From contig NC_135717.1 of NCBI RefSeq assembly GCF_964656455.1, positions 7,440,001-7,504,000 of the forward strand: DNA of 64,000 nucleotides, written 5' to 3'. The notes beneath the pieces are model-generated. The model was given only the letters and a program-made list of their open reading frames with translations. It was not told the origin of the DNA and did not search any database. The stretch comes from Halichoerus grypus (Eukaryota > Chordata > Mammalia > Carnivora > Phocidae). Shown one piece after another: positions 1-11,399 of the stretch. The position numbers and the translations under genes were made by a program. Each line of letters begins with the position of its first letter. The stretch's first letter is position 1.

Positions 1-100
1 AGCCCCCACCTCCCAGCATGTAATCCAATTCCCAATATCTAATGTAGATGTATACCAACCAATAAAAGAATGAAGAAATGAAGAAAAAGAATAAAGAACC

Positions 101-195
101 TGTGACTTTTGATCTCAGGGTCATGTGTTCAAGCCCCACGTCGGGTGTAGAGATTACTTAAATAAGTAAATAAACTTTAGAAAATTCTTAAAAAG
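101..195 (+). repeat. SINEC fragment (tRNA 3' half and tail)
   Basis: GATCTCAGGGTCATGTGTTC, then GTGTAGAGATTACTTAAATA and an A-rich tail. Confidence 0.65.
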
Positions 196-698
196 TAGAA
201 GAATGAATAAAACAAAACCTTTATTAAGCATCTACCGTGTGCCAAGTGATCACTGCTAGTTTGAAGATTTTTAAGGCATGGCTCCTGGTCTCAAAGGTCT
301 TATAATGGGGCAGAAATCCCATTATTTCCCCTTTTCATGGAGATGATATCTGAGAGTTGCACTCCAATGCTCAGGAGTGTCTATCCTGTGGGTGTGAGGT
401 CATTTCCTCCACCCTCCGTCCACCCAGGACCACTTCCTAGGAAAGCTAATTCATTATCCACAGTATTATGTTACATAGGTGAGCAGCCATGTCACTACCT
501 GGATGGATGCTTGTTCCATAGACCCGAACAAAGCTCAGGCCCTCCTTTCCTTATTATTGGAGCACTTTCCCTGTCCTCCGACCCCAATATTAGGCGATCA
601 CCCCATTCCCTGCCCATGATCAGTATGCTGCTATCACTCATCGCCATGGGAGTACCTGTGTGGAGCATCCACACCCCACCTCCAACAGCTGGTTGGGC

Positions 699-1009
699 TT
701 TTTTTTTTTTTAAGATTTTTAAAAATTTATTTATTTGAGAGAGTGAGTGAGCAAGCATGAGTGGAGGTGGAGGGGCAGAGGGAGAGGGAGAAGCAGACTC
801 CCCACTGAGCAGGGAGCCTGACGTGGGGCGCCATCCCAGGACCCTGGGATCACGACCTGAGCCCAAGGCAGACGCTTAACCGATTCAGACACTCAGGCAC
901 CCAAGATTTTTTTATTTTTAAGTTATCTCTATACCCAATGTGGGGCTTGAACTTACAACCCTGAGATCAAGAGTCCCATGCTCTACCAACTGAGCCAGCC
1001 AGGGGTCCT
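699..1009 (-). repeat. Two adjacent carnivore SINEs, minus
   Basis: A full-length copy (699-903, ends CTCAGGCACCC) abuts a shorter tRNA-like copy (904-1009, TCTACCAACTGAGCCAGCC). Confidence 0.85.
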
Positions 1010-1474
1010 GGGCTTTCTTTTTGCTCTCCACACCATGAGTTATTTGGAGCAGCGTTGGTGTTAGGATTTTTCCTATATGTAGTAAACAACAAGTCATCCC
1101 CGTTCACCATAAATTACAGAAACTGTCACTCCTTTTCCCATATCCCAGCCCCCCTCTCTTTGGGTCTGCTTCACCCTGTCATGTCTAGAGTTAAGTTTAC
1201 TGGAAGCCCGTGAAGCTTTTGCACCCCTCACCCACCTGGCCCCTCCCACTGCCCTGGTTAATGAGTGCCATCAATTTAAACAGTTTTTAAGGTGAATCCC
1301 AGCACAAGAATGTTTGCAGTGGCCTGAAATCTTCTGGCTCTTACACAAAAGGAATTTGGTAGAGCTTTCCACATTGCCAAGAATGAGTTGTAAAGCTCAG
1401 TGAGATCTTTGTAAACTTTCAATAATGAAAGAAAAAAATTTCAACCGGCTGTAACAGCAGGGAGACAGAGATGT
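1010..1474. other. Intergenic, no feature seen
   Basis: Unique-looking AT-rich DNA between SINEs; no gene, RNA or repeat that I recognise. 196-698 and 2327-2690 are similar. Confidence 0.5.
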
Positions 1475-1496
1475 AGAGAAATAGGAAATATTACAG

Positions 1497-1697
1497 GGGC
1501 GCCTGGGTGGCTCAGTCATTAAGCGTCTGCCTTCGGCTCAGGTCATGATCCCGGGGTCCTGGGATAGAGCCCCACATCGGGCTCCCTGCTCGGCGGGAAG
1601 CCTGCTTCTCCCTCTCCCACTCCCCCGGCTTGTGTTCCCTCTCTCGCTGTGTCTCTCTCTGTCAAATAAATAAATAAATAAAATCTTAAAAAGAGAG
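1497..1697 (+). repeat. Carnivore SINE with perfect target duplication
   Basis: Full-length SINEC flanked by a 22-bp exact duplication at 1475-1496 and 1698-1719, so a fairly recent insertion. Confidence 0.95.
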
Positions 1698-1910
1698 AGA
1701 GAAATAGGAAATATTACAGTCATTATCATATGAAGAGGTAGTCTGAGTACGCATGTAAGAAAGAGGTAGGACATGAAAGTATGATACAGGGGTGTTGGGC
1801 AATTATTTACTATACCTATCGTGTTGTTTTTCCAGATTTGGTACTATTTATAGAATTTGTCACCTTAACTTTTGCAACTGGCTGTGATTTCTACGTTTAA
1901 ATAAATGTGA

Positions 1911-2107
1911 GGGGCGCCTGGGTGGCTCAGTCGTTAGGCGTCTGCCTTCGGCTCAGGTCATGATCCCGGGGTCCTGGGATGGAGCCCCCACATCGGGCTC
2001 CCTACTTGGCAGGAGGCCAGCTTCTCCCTCTCCCACTCCCTCTGCTTGTGTTCCCTCTCTCGCTGTGTCTCTCTCTGTCAAATAAATAAATAATCTTAAA
2101 AAAAAAT
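1911..2107 (+). repeat. Carnivore SINE, recent
   Basis: Flanked by AAATAAATGTGA at both ends (second copy 2108-2119). Confidence 0.93.
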
Positions 2108-2124
2108 AAATAAATGTGAAATTC

Positions 2125-2326
2125 TTTTTTTTTTTTTAAAGATTTTATTTATTTATTTGACAGAGAGAGACACAATAAGAGAGGGAACACAAGCAGGGAG
2201 AGTGGAAGAGGGAGAAGTAGGCTTCCAGCTGAGCAGGGAGCCCAATGCGGGGCTCGATCCCAGGACCCCGGGACCATGACCTGAGCCGAAGGCAGATGCT
2301 TAACGACTGAGCCACCCAGGCGCCCC
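2125..2326 (-). repeat. Carnivore SINE
   Basis: Minus-orientation full copy with GTGAAATTCTT on both sides; it landed next to the previous SINE's duplication. Confidence 0.92.
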
Positions 2327-2690
2327 TAAACGTGAAATTCTTATACCTAATTTCATGTTCATAATTTTGTTTTTATTTTCTTAGGATGGGTTCCCCAAAT
2401 TGTATAAACTTCAGGACTCATGAAACCTGAATCCATTCCTTATCTGACCCCCCACAAATCTTGCTGAACTCATCATACATGAAGTTGTAATAGACACACG
2501 TCAAAGCTTTCATTAATTTATTAGTGATTGTATTTTGATTGTTTGTGGCCCCAAGTTTCATGAAAGCAAGTACAACATATGTTGTGCTCACTGCTGAGTC
2601 CAGTGTAGGTCTGGCCCGTAATAAATACTCAGTAAATGTGTTAACTACTTATTCCTTTAAATCATTATTTTTTAATTCACTTGGCAATTC

Positions 2691-2846
2691 TTTTTTTTAG
2701 GATTTATTTATTTTAGAGAAAGAGAGTGAGTGGGGGGACAGAGAACCCCAAGTTGACTCCCCGCTGAGCGCAGAGCCCCACACAGGGTTCCATCTCACGA
2801 CCCATGAGATCATGACCTGAGCTGAAATCATGAGTCAGACGCCCCT
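2691..2846 (-). repeat. Carnivore SINE, older
   Basis: TTTATTTTAGAGAAAGAGAG to GAGTCAGACGCCCC; head partly decayed. Confidence 0.75.
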
Positions 2847-3034
2847 CACTCAGCAATTCTTTATTGAAGTTTTGCTATGGACCAGGACTGGGGACCCAAA
2901 GTCATCCTTCACGGCCCAGGGGAATAAGTAGGCATGAAACTTCAATAGAACACAGGAGGTTATGTGTGGAGCATCAGTGGTGGCATCCAGAGAGCACACC
3001 TAATCCAACCTGCAGGTTCAAGGTGAACTTTCTG

Positions 3035-3226
3035 GGGGATGCCTGGGTGGCTCAGTCGGTTTAAGCGTCTGCCTTCAGCTCAGGTCATGATCCCAGGGTT
3101 CTGGGATCAAGTCCCACATCGGCCTCCCTGCTTAGCAGGGAGCCTGCTTCTCCCTCTGCCTGACATTCCCCCTGCTTGTGCTCTCTCTCTCTGACAAATA
3201 AATAAAATCTTTAAAAAAAAAAAAAA
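3035..3226 (+). repeat. Carnivore SINE
   Basis: GCCTGGGTGGCTCAGTCGG head, (A)n tail. Confidence 0.92.
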
Positions 3227-3311
3227 GTAAGCTTTCTGAAGATGACGCTGTCTGAATGAGCCCTAGAGGAGACTGGTGGGAGAGGTTCTTTTAAAGGCAG
3301 AAGGAACAGTT

Positions 3312-3497
3312 GGGGCACCTGGGTGGCTCAGATGGTTAAGCGTCTGACTCTTGATTTTGGCTCAGACTCAGGGTCGTGAGACTGAGTCTCGAGTCAGGCT
3401 CCATGCTGGCGTGGAGCCTGCTTAAGATTCTCCCTCTCCCTCTCCCCCTGCCCGTCCCCTCCCAGTGTGCTCTCTCGTTCTTAAAAAAGAAAAAAAG
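3312..3497 (+). repeat. Carnivore SINE, older subtype
   Basis: Carries the GACTCTTGATTTTGGCTCAG variant; flanked by AAAGGCAGAAGGA at both ends. Confidence 0.9.
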
Positions 3498-3589
3498 AAA
3501 GGCAGAAGGATCAGCAAATACACAAGTGTGGATATGGTGAGATTGTCCCTGAGCTGCCAGAGTTCGGGACACCAGGGTGTAGATTGCTA

Positions 3590-4130
3590 GGACTGTGACA
3601 ATGGATGAGCTAGAGAGGAGAGCAGGGGCCAGCCTCTGTGATCAAAGAACATTCCAGGAGTGCAGGCTTGTCCTGAACACCTTGGGAACCACTGAAGGGT
3701 TTTAGGCAACCCCATCAGATTTGTATAGAAAGATCCCACTTGTACCACTTTGGAGAAAAGACTGAAAGGGATCAGGACTGAAGGCAGAGAAACCTCATAT
3801 AGTTTTTCCAAACGACAGTGAGGGCTCGAAAGGACAGAAGTGTTCATGGGCATGCTAGAGCAGGTAGGTGTTGGAGCCTAGCTATGGGAATGGTTCAAGT
3901 TTCAGACCTGGGTAGCTAGGTAGGAGCGAGGGAACCAGGGGCCACAGGGGAGGAAGATATGCAGGCAACCAGAACTGAGCTCAACGGGTCTGGAGCTCAT
4001 GGGCAGCTTTTTGGCTGGAGATAAAGTTTCGGGAGTTACTGGTATATGGTGGTGATGGAGGCTGCCCCGTGGTGTGGGGGCGGGGGGGGGGGCAGCTGGA
4101 GGAGACTATAGGTTGGGAAGGCTGAGGAAA
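3590..4130 (+). repeat. Ancient interspersed repeat, same family as 6890-8345
   Basis: Shares phrases with that family (AACATTCCAGGAGTGCAG, ACCACTGAAGGGTTTTAGGCA). Ends in a G-rich run at 4075-4092. No gene seen. Confidence 0.35.
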
Positions 4131-4217
4131 GTCTTACACTTACCTTTATTTATGTATTTACTTATTTTTAGAAGCAAATATTATCATATTTAATTCATCA
4201 TAAGAACTTTGTTAGAA

Positions 4218-4398
4218 GGGCACCTGTGTGGCTCAGTCAGTTAAGCATCTGCCTTCAGCTCAGGTCACGATCTCAGGGTCCTGGGATCGAGCCCCGCGTC
4301 AGGCTCCCTGCTCAGCGAGGAGTCTGCTTCTCCCTCTGCCCCTCCACCTGCTCATGCTCTCTCTAATAAAAAAAAAAAAAAAATCTTAGGGAAAAAAA
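4218..4398 (+). repeat. Carnivore SINE
   Basis: Flanked by AAGAACTTTGTTAG. Confidence 0.9.
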
Positions 4399-4444
4399 AG
4401 AACTTTGTTAGGGAGGCAGGATGGGCTGTATTCTGACATCCACT

Positions 4445-4883
4445 TTTTTTTTTTTTAAAGATTTTATTTATTTATTTATTTGACAGAGAGAGACACAGCG
4501 AAAGAGGGAACACAAGCAGGGGGAGTGGGAGAGGGAGAAGCAGGCTTCCCGCTGAGAAGGGAGCCCGATGCGGAGCTCGATCCCAGGACCCGGGGATCAT
4601 GACCTGAGCCGAAGGCAGACGCTTAACAACTGAGCCACCCAGGCGCCCCTCCACTTTATTTATTTATTTATTTTTAAAGATTTATTTATTTGAGAGAGAG
4701 CATGCGCGAGAGAGAGCGTGAGCAAGGGCAGGGAGGGGCGGAGGGAGGGAGAGAGAATCCTCAAGCGGACTCCCTGCTGAGCATGGAGCCGGACGCTGGG
4801 CTCGATCCCAGGACCCTGAGATCATGACCTGGGCTGAAATCAAGAGTCAGCCGCTCAACTGACTGAGCCACCCAGGCGCCCCC
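4445..4883 (-). repeat. Two carnivore SINEs in tandem, minus
   Basis: Copies 4445-4649 and 4657-4883; the phrase ACATCCACTTT brackets the pair, pointing to successive insertions at one site. Confidence 0.92.
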
Positions 4884-6589
4884 GACATCCACTTTAAAGA
4901 TGAGACAGGCTCAGGTTAAGTGGCCGGTCCAGTGCACTCAGTCAGTAGGCAGCAGGTTGGCTGACTCCACTGTGGCACTCAGGACACAGGCGGGCCTCCC
5001 AGCCCCACCCCCAAGGACCTGTAGGACACTGCACGTCCTTTTCCTCCTTCTCTCACCCAGGCCAGCCAGAGGGCATTTCCCGTCCTTTGCTTTGGCCCCT
5101 TTCTCTTGTGTAGCCCCTAGCTTGAAAGGGGTGTGATTTACACTCACTAGAGCTTTGCCCACCCAGCCCCCAATCTTGGCGCTGGAGACAGAAGGGAGAG
5201 AATTGCAGGGGGACTGAAACAGCGAGGACTGGCAGCAAGCTTAACAGGAAGGTGGGAAGGGGACCAGCAGAGCTTACAGCAGACGCCGAGGCTACCAGCG
5301 GGCAACGAGAGAAGGGAGAGTGAAGGGGCTGAAGACCAGAGCTAAAAGGGAGAGGTGGAGGAGTGGGAGTAGGGGAGGAGAGGTATGGGAGGCTCATTGT
5401 CCCAGCAGGGGGAAGTCTTTTGTTTCCTCTCTTCCCTTGGCAGCCTGACAGGATATGAGGCCAAGCCCCCCCTCCATGCCAGCATCCCCCCACCCACTGG
5501 ATGTGGCCCTTCCCTTACCATTGTGTCCTTGACAGGAATGGGGGCAGGGGCCTTGGCTCTAGGAGGGAATATGAGGACTATTCGTGGCTGGGGGCTAGAC
5601 TACCAGGGTCCAGAAAGGACCAGAAGACCCCGGGGGGCTGGTCCATGGGGTTTAGCAGAAAAAGCTTTGTGCCTCCGGAGGAGCAGGAAGCCAGACCTGG
5701 GTGGGGCCAGCACAGAGGGTAGCAGGTCGGGCCAGGGGGAGGTAGGCTGGGCCCCAGAGGAGATGACGCAGGGCTTCAGGCTTTTCCCAGCCCCCACCAT
5801 TCCAGCCTGTGGGCCTGAGAGCTCACCTGAACTCCAGTGTCACCCCCCCCCCACCCCCTCCATTCCCAAAAGTTGACATCAACCCCACCAGGGCAGTCGG
5901 GATCTGGCAGAGCCCAGCAAACTCAGATGTCCTGCCTGGGCCTTCCACATCCACTTCGCTGGAATCCCTCCCTCCGCGGGAACCAGGAGTCTGGCCTCCC
6001 ACTCTGGTCCTCCAGGAATCCTGGAATTTCATCCCTCCCCTCCGCTCCCTCCTGGACCATTTTGCTCCATCAGCTGTTCTGCAGGAAGGGCGCCCAGCTC
6101 AGCCTCGCCTCTCTTCCCGAGCCTTTTGTTTGCTGGGTCTGCAGGAAATTGCAGGGGCGGTGGCCAAGGCTCATCTGCCCCTGGGGCCTGGGGGATGGGG
6201 TCCGGATTCACCAGACTTAATACTGGGGAGCTCACGGCGGGGGTGGGGAGGGTGGGTCGCCCGGGAATTCCCATTTGGGGCCTGAAATCGGAGTAGGGCA
6301 CCTGCGGGCTGGATTGGACGTCCTTGTCCCCAAGGGGCGGTTCGGGTGTGTTCGGAGGTGCCCAGAACTGGAGGCTGGACTGACACTCTGATGTCACTTA
6401 ATAGGTTGATCCAGGAGGCAGTACCAGGGGAGAAAAACCCATATATCGAATCCCAGAATCTCGTCCAACACGCCTCGGATGCCGGGGATCCCAAGCGGCG
6501 GGCAAGCAGCAGGCAGGTCACACCAAGCGTCTCAGAGAACGAGCTAACTCCTTTCTCCTTAAAAAATGGTGGGGAGGAGGACCAGCACG
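4884..6589. other. GC-rich intergenic stretch without a recognised gene
   Basis: Repeat-poor DNA with many overlapping open frames on both strands. None has family similarity I recognise, and they shadow each other, so composition explains them. It could be a distal regulatory region. Confidence 0.4.
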
Positions 6590-6850
6590 TAGCCCCAGAA
6601 TTCGCGCCTTCCCAGGACGCAACCGCAGACCTAGGCGAGGCGTGGACGCTCTAGCGGGCAGGCGCCCTCTCGTTGGTTGCCCTCTCTGTCTGAGGCCACC
6701 CTGGGCGCAGCCATCTTCCCTTCCCAGCAGGCTGGTCGGGGGCCGCTGCAGTCACGTGAGGAGCACCCCCAACCACGCCGCGCCCCCCGCCCGAGCCCGG
6801 GTCTGTTAGAGGCAGCGGAGCTAAGGCTGCAGAGCTCTGGCAGGAGTTCC
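6590..6850. promoter_or_regulatory. Small CpG-rich, promoter-like patch of unknown gene
   Basis: CpG-enriched, with GCCATCTT (YY1-like) at about 6711 and GTCACGTGAG (E-box) at about 6750, and no TATA. There is no recognisable coding exon nearby; the nearest gene start is SLC12A9 about 5 kb away. Confidence 0.35.
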
Positions 6851-6889
6851 TGTTTCGTGGAGCTTAACTTTCTATTGGGACTAGGCAGG

Positions 6890-8345
6890 CAGGGAACGAG
6901 ATAAACAAGTGCATGACATAGATGGTGTTAGTGCTATAGAGAAAAAAGAATAGGAAAGGGGCATGGGGTGGAGGCTATGGTCCAATTTAAATGGGATTGG
7001 TGGAGGAGATTTCACTGTGAAGTCAGTATCTGCGTCCAGAACACAAAGGGAGCTCATGCCTTCTGGGCCACAGCGCGTTTTTGGAGGCTGGGGCAAGGAA
7101 ATGAGAGGTGAGGGTGGGTTGCCTATTGGGTAGGGCTTGTGGGGGGGGTAGAGTGGCCATGTAATGTATAGACCATTCTGGGTCACTTCTGAGCAAAGGG
7201 ATTTGTTAACAATTGAACTCAGGCAACAGGCGTAAGCTGTCTACTGTAGTGGGACTGTAGTTGAGGAATCATGAGGTAAGTGTGGTTATCCTGATTATTA
7301 AGGCGTTTCGGCTTTTACATTGAGGAAAATGGGAAACTATTGGAGAGTTTTGAAAAGAGAAGCATCATGAACTGATTCTTGCTTTAATAGCATCATGTAA
7401 AAAAAAGGTTTTATTTTGTTATTTTTTAGAGAGGGAGAGGTGGGGAGGGCTAGAGAGAGAATCCCAAGCAGGCTCCATACCCACTGCGGAGTCCCGATGC
7501 GGGGCTCGATCCCACAATCCTGAGATCATGACCTGAGCTGAAATCAAGAGTGATGCTTAACCGACTGAGCCACCCAGGTGCCCCAAGGTTTTATTTTTAA
7601 GTAATGTCACACCTAAGTTGGGGCTCAAACTTACAACCCTGAGATCGAGTCACATGCTTTACTGACTGAGCCAGCCAGGCGCCCCTTAATAGCATCCTTC
7701 TAACTGCCCTGTTGAGAAGAGACTGCAGGGGCAAGAGCAGAAGCAGGAAACCAGTTAGGGGGTTGTTGCCATATTGCAGGTAAGAGCTGATGGTGGCTTG
7801 GACTAAGGTGATAAGATGTGGTTGGATACTGGTTATATTTTAAAAGGAGGGGCAAAAGGAATTGCTAATGGGTGGATGTGGGCTGTGAGAGAGGGTATTT
7901 CAAGCATAACTCCAAGGTTTTTTACCTAAGGAAATGGAAAGGTGGGAAGACCACAAAAGGAGTAGGTTGTGGGAGTAAGTTTAGGCGATTGATTTTGGAC
8001 ATACCAAGCTTGAGCTGCCTGTTTGAAGTCCAAGCAGAGGTGTTAATATGTTGTTGGACATACAGTGTGGAGCTCAGGTCTGGGCTGGAGATACACCCTT
8101 GGGGCGCCATCACAGAGATGGATGTTTAAGACTATGAGATTGGGAGAGATCACCGAGGGAGTGGGTGTAAATGGTGAAAAGAAGTCTGAGGACTGAGCTC
8201 TCAGTCTCCCGTGGAGCCTCCAGTCCACAGTGGCATCTTGGCTGTTTCTCCGACACCTAGGAGTGTTTCAGAGTTAAGATGAGGAAGCAAAAGAGAATGA
8301 GCAGGAGGAAATCCAGGAGTGTGGTCTAGAAGACAAGTGAGGAAG
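6890..8345 (+). repeat. Ancient interspersed repeat (LINE-class, L2-like), split by SINEs
   Basis: Stretches such as GGAAACTATTGGAGAGTTTTG, ACCAGTTAGGGGGTTGTTGC, GGTGGCTTGGACTAAGGTG and ACTCCAAGGTTTTTTACC belong to a very common mammalian interspersed repeat. Two SINEs (7397-7686) interrupt it. The family name is from memory and uncertain. Confidence 0.45.
7397..7686 (-). repeat. Two adjacent carnivore SINEs, minus
   Basis: Full copy 7397-7585 and short copy 7586-7686 (ACTGACTGAGCCAGCCAGG). Confidence 0.88.
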
Positions 8346-8376
8346 GTGGTGGAGGAGAAGGTAGGAATCAAGCGCA

Positions 8377-9388
8377 GGCATACCTCAGAGATATTACAGG
8401 TTTGGTTCCAGATCACCGCAATAAAGTGAATATTGCAATAAAGCCTAGCAAATGAATTTTTTGGTTCCCAGTGCACATAAAAGTCATGTGTATGCTGCAC
8501 TGTAGTCTATTGTATACGATACCATTATGTCTAAAAGCCATGTACATACCTTCATCAAAAAATACTTTATGGGCGCCTGGGTGGCTCAGTCGTTGGGCGT
8601 CTGCCTTCGGCTCGGGTCGTGGTCCCGGGGTCCTGGGATGGAGTCCTGCATTGGGCTCCCTGCTCGGCAGGGAGCCTGCTTCTCCCTCTCCCACTCCCCC
8701 TGCTTGTGTTCCTTCTCTCTCTGTCAAATAAATAAAATCTTAAAAAAAAAAAAAACTTTATTGGGCGCCTGGGTGGCTCAGTTGGTTAAGCGACTGCCTT
8801 CGGCTCAGGTCATGATCCTGGAGTCCCTGGATCAAGTCCTGCATCGGGCTCCCTGCTTGGCAGGGAGTCTGCTTTGCCCTCTGACCCTCCCCCGTCTCAT
8901 GTGCTCTCTCTCTCTCATTCTCTCTCTCTCAAATAAATTTAAAAAAATACTTTATCGTTTAGGGGTGCCTGGGTGGCTCAGTCGTTAAGCGTCTGCCTTC
9001 AGCTCATGTCATGATCCCAGGGTCCTGGGATCGAGCCCCGCATCAGGCTCCCTGCTCCGTGGGAAGCCTGCTTCTCCCTCTCCCACTCCCCCTGCTCTCG
9101 CTATCTCTCTCTGTCTGTCCAATAAATAAATAAGATCTTAAAAAAAATATATTATTTAAAAATGCTAATCATCTGGGGCACCTGAGTGGCTCAGTTGGTT
9201 AAGCATCTGACTTCAGCTCAGGTCGTGATTTCAGGGTCCTGGGATGGAGCCCCGCTCAGCTGGGAGTCTGTTCTCCCTCTGCTCCCCCCGCCCCCACTCG
9301 TGCTCTCTCTCACTCACTCTCTCTCTCAAATAAATAAATGAAATCTTAAAAAAAAAAAAAAAAGTTTTGCTATAAAGAACCACAAAGA
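8377..9388 (+). mobile_element. Tigger1-like DNA transposon 5' end, split by SINEs
   Basis: 8377-8570 begins CAGGCATACCTCAGAGATAT and follows the Tigger1 5' sequence (GCAATAAAGTGAATATTGCA, GTAGTCTATT, TTATGTCTAAAAG). Short continuations (ATACTTTATCGTTTA, AAAATGCTAATCATCTG) lie between successive SINEs. The element is a non-coding fragment. Confidence 0.7.
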
Positions 9389-9590
9389 GGGGCACCTGGG
9401 TGGCTCAGTTGTTTAAGCATCCAACTCTTGAATTCAGCTCAGGTTATGATCTCAGGGTTGTGAGATTGAGCCCGGCAGCTCCACATGGAGCCCACGCAAG
9501 ATTCTTTCTCTCTCCCTCCCTCCCTCCCTCCGCCCGGCCCTTGCTTGTGCAGGCGCACGTGCTGTCTCTCTCAAAAACAAAGAAGTGAAG
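8571..9590 (+). repeat. Cluster of five plus-strand carnivore SINEs in Tigger1
   Basis: Copies at about 8571-8752, 8763-8944, 8962-9148, 9175-9363 and 9388-9584, all same orientation, separated by 10-30 bp of Tigger1 sequence; ACTTTAT recurs at the first junctions. Confidence 0.93.
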
Positions 9591-10292
9591 CAATAATGGG
9601 AGGAGTATAGTGTATTCAAAAGATCTTTTTTTTTTTTCCTTTTTAAGACAAGAAGGGGAAAAAGCATATTTATATACTAATGGTAGTGATCCAACCAAAA
9701 AGAAAACAAGATGATGAAATGGGAAGTAGTGGCAGGTTGACCTTAGCTGGGAGCATGATTAGTTCAGCTCTAATAAAAAGAGGAAGGCACAGCAAAGTGT
9801 GGCGGGAGGATAGGAGCTTTTAGTCTCTTCTGATGGCTTCTCTTTTCTCACTGAATTGGGAAGCACAATTCTCACTGAATTAGGAGATGCTGAGCTGAGA
9901 GTGAGAGCAGTATAGGAAGCACAGAGGGTTGAACAGAGGGGTGAGGATTTAGGTCATCTAGAAGTGCAGAAGAGTGAACAGACTAGAGAAATCTTGTCGG
10001 AATGCTGGGCAGCGTTAGGGCCCACTTGAGGTTCATGGTCATGAATTTGAGAGGAGCTCCCATAGTTGGGTGTTTTCTTCAGCCATATTCAGCTGCTTTG
10101 GGCAGGCTCGGGGTAGACGGGGAGTTGCATCTAGCAGGGCTGTGGTTTTGCCAGGAGGTTAACAAAGTGAGAGAGGGACAAGGGAGTGCTTTTCACTGAC
10201 CATGAACTTTAAGCTGGGTAAGATGGGAAGTGAGTGGGGGACAGTGGAAAGAGGGCAGGATCAATGGATTGGACTCCAGTGAGGTGGAGGGT
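9591..10292. other. Intergenic, probable old repeat remnants
   Basis: AG-rich phrases (GAGGTTCATGGTCATGAATTT, GGAGCTCCCATAGTTGG) of decayed-repeat character; no gene. Confidence 0.35.
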
Positions 10293-10669
10293 TGTTGGGG
10301 TCAGGGCACCTTTCCTTGACCAAACTTCAGTCAGCCTTCTCTGAGCCCTCTTTGGACTTGGCCTCTACCTTGGCCCCCATCCTTGCTGGGCCTGCCTAGC
10401 ACAGTTTAGGGAGCATCTTCCCCACCCTTGATATCTGACACCCTGGCCTGCCTTCAGCAAGAATCCTAAGTTAGAATCCCCCTAGTCTTGGTGTTTCCTC
10501 TTGGTAATCACTCATCACTGACTCCCTCATTCTGCTTGTTGGCTATAAATCCCCAGCTGCATTTGCTGTGTTTGGAGAAGAGCCCCATCTCTCTCCCCTA
10601 TTGTGATAGTCTGGACACCTATTACAAGAGTCCTGAATAAAGTCTTCCTTACCATTTTAACCAGTGTCA
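10293..10669 (+). mobile_element. Probable solo retroviral LTR (ERV class I-like)
   Basis: Begins TGTTGGGG and ends near GTGTCA, with TATAAA at 10544-10549 and AATAAA at 10636-10641 about 90 bp apart, the usual U3-R arrangement. There is no internal viral coding sequence beside it. Family not identified; the ends are approximate and target duplications are not clear. Confidence 0.5.
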
Positions 10670-11090
10670 GGTTAATTTTTTCCTTGGCCGGCATACCAGA
10701 AAAGGGGAACAGAAAGGAGGAGGGGCTGCAGTTACTGGCAAGGACAAAGTCTGGGCATAACCATTGGGGATTGTGGAGGGTGAGATCTGTGCCGATCTAT
10801 GGAGTTCAAGCAACTGCCACACCAGGGTGTTGAAAGTCTCATCAGTATGGATATTGAGATCATCAAAAACCATGACAGGATGGTGTGGGAAAGATCCATG
10901 AACCAAACTCCATCGTGGGCAGCACAGATGACCACTGAAAATGCCACAGTTCAGCTGTTCATGAGACCTCTCCCCAGCAAAGCCACATTTGGGCTGCTTT
11001 GAGCCCGTTCCTTTCCTAGGGCAATGTTGCAGATAATCTACAGCCAAAGACCAGTGGCAGTAACAGCAGGGTTACTGAGGCTCAAGTGAC
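10670..11090 (-). repeat. Possible non-LTR retroelement endonuclease relic
   Basis: A minus-strand frame of 126 aa (11047-10667) contains FDDLNIHTDETFNTL, similar to the GDFNIH-type motif of LINE endonucleases. The rest is not recognisable. It could be an L2/CR1-class relic. Confidence 0.3.
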
Positions 11091-11214
11091 AGTGTAGCCA
11101 CAAAGGACTTTATCAAGATTAGAAACTGATTAAGGAAGCCCTCCCAGCTTCAGTTTCCTAATGAAGCATCTACCTCACAGAGTGCTTATGCATATATAGT
11201 GTATGCAAATGACT

Positions 11215-11335
11215 TACTGTACGTTTAGGCAGTGTTTTCAAGCGCCCGTTAGTTCATGGAACCCTCTCGTAGCAACCTTATGCAGGGTTCTAGTTAATTC
11301 CCATTTCACAGATGAGGAAACCGTGCCAGGTGGTG
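11215..11335 (-). repeat. MIR-type SINE relic
   Basis: CATTTCACAGATGAGGAAAC with flanking AACCTTATGCAGG is the conserved MIR core. Confidence 0.6.
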
Positions 11336-11399
11336 CTAATGTTGATGGTACCTGTAAAGAGTGAGGAGGGGGGAAATCCCATCTTCCGGAAGCTCACAA

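Noticed and set aside
1475..1719. Direct repeats with a spacer that could suggest a CRISPR or att site
   Set aside because: They are target-site duplications of a SINE in a mammalian genome.
5053..6654. Several 100-160-aa frames on both strands
   Set aside because: Mutually overlapping and compositionally driven; no motif or codon pattern favours one.
8471..8988. Frames of 86-153 aa, and similar ones elsewhere (1538, 4472, 29590, 60590)
   Set aside because: They translate SINE sequence ([24 protein letters not shown] peptides), not genes.
9390..9590. tRNA-like segments inside the repeats
   Set aside because: The A/B-box-like stretches belong to the tRNA-derived heads of SINEs; no intact cloverleaf gene is seen.
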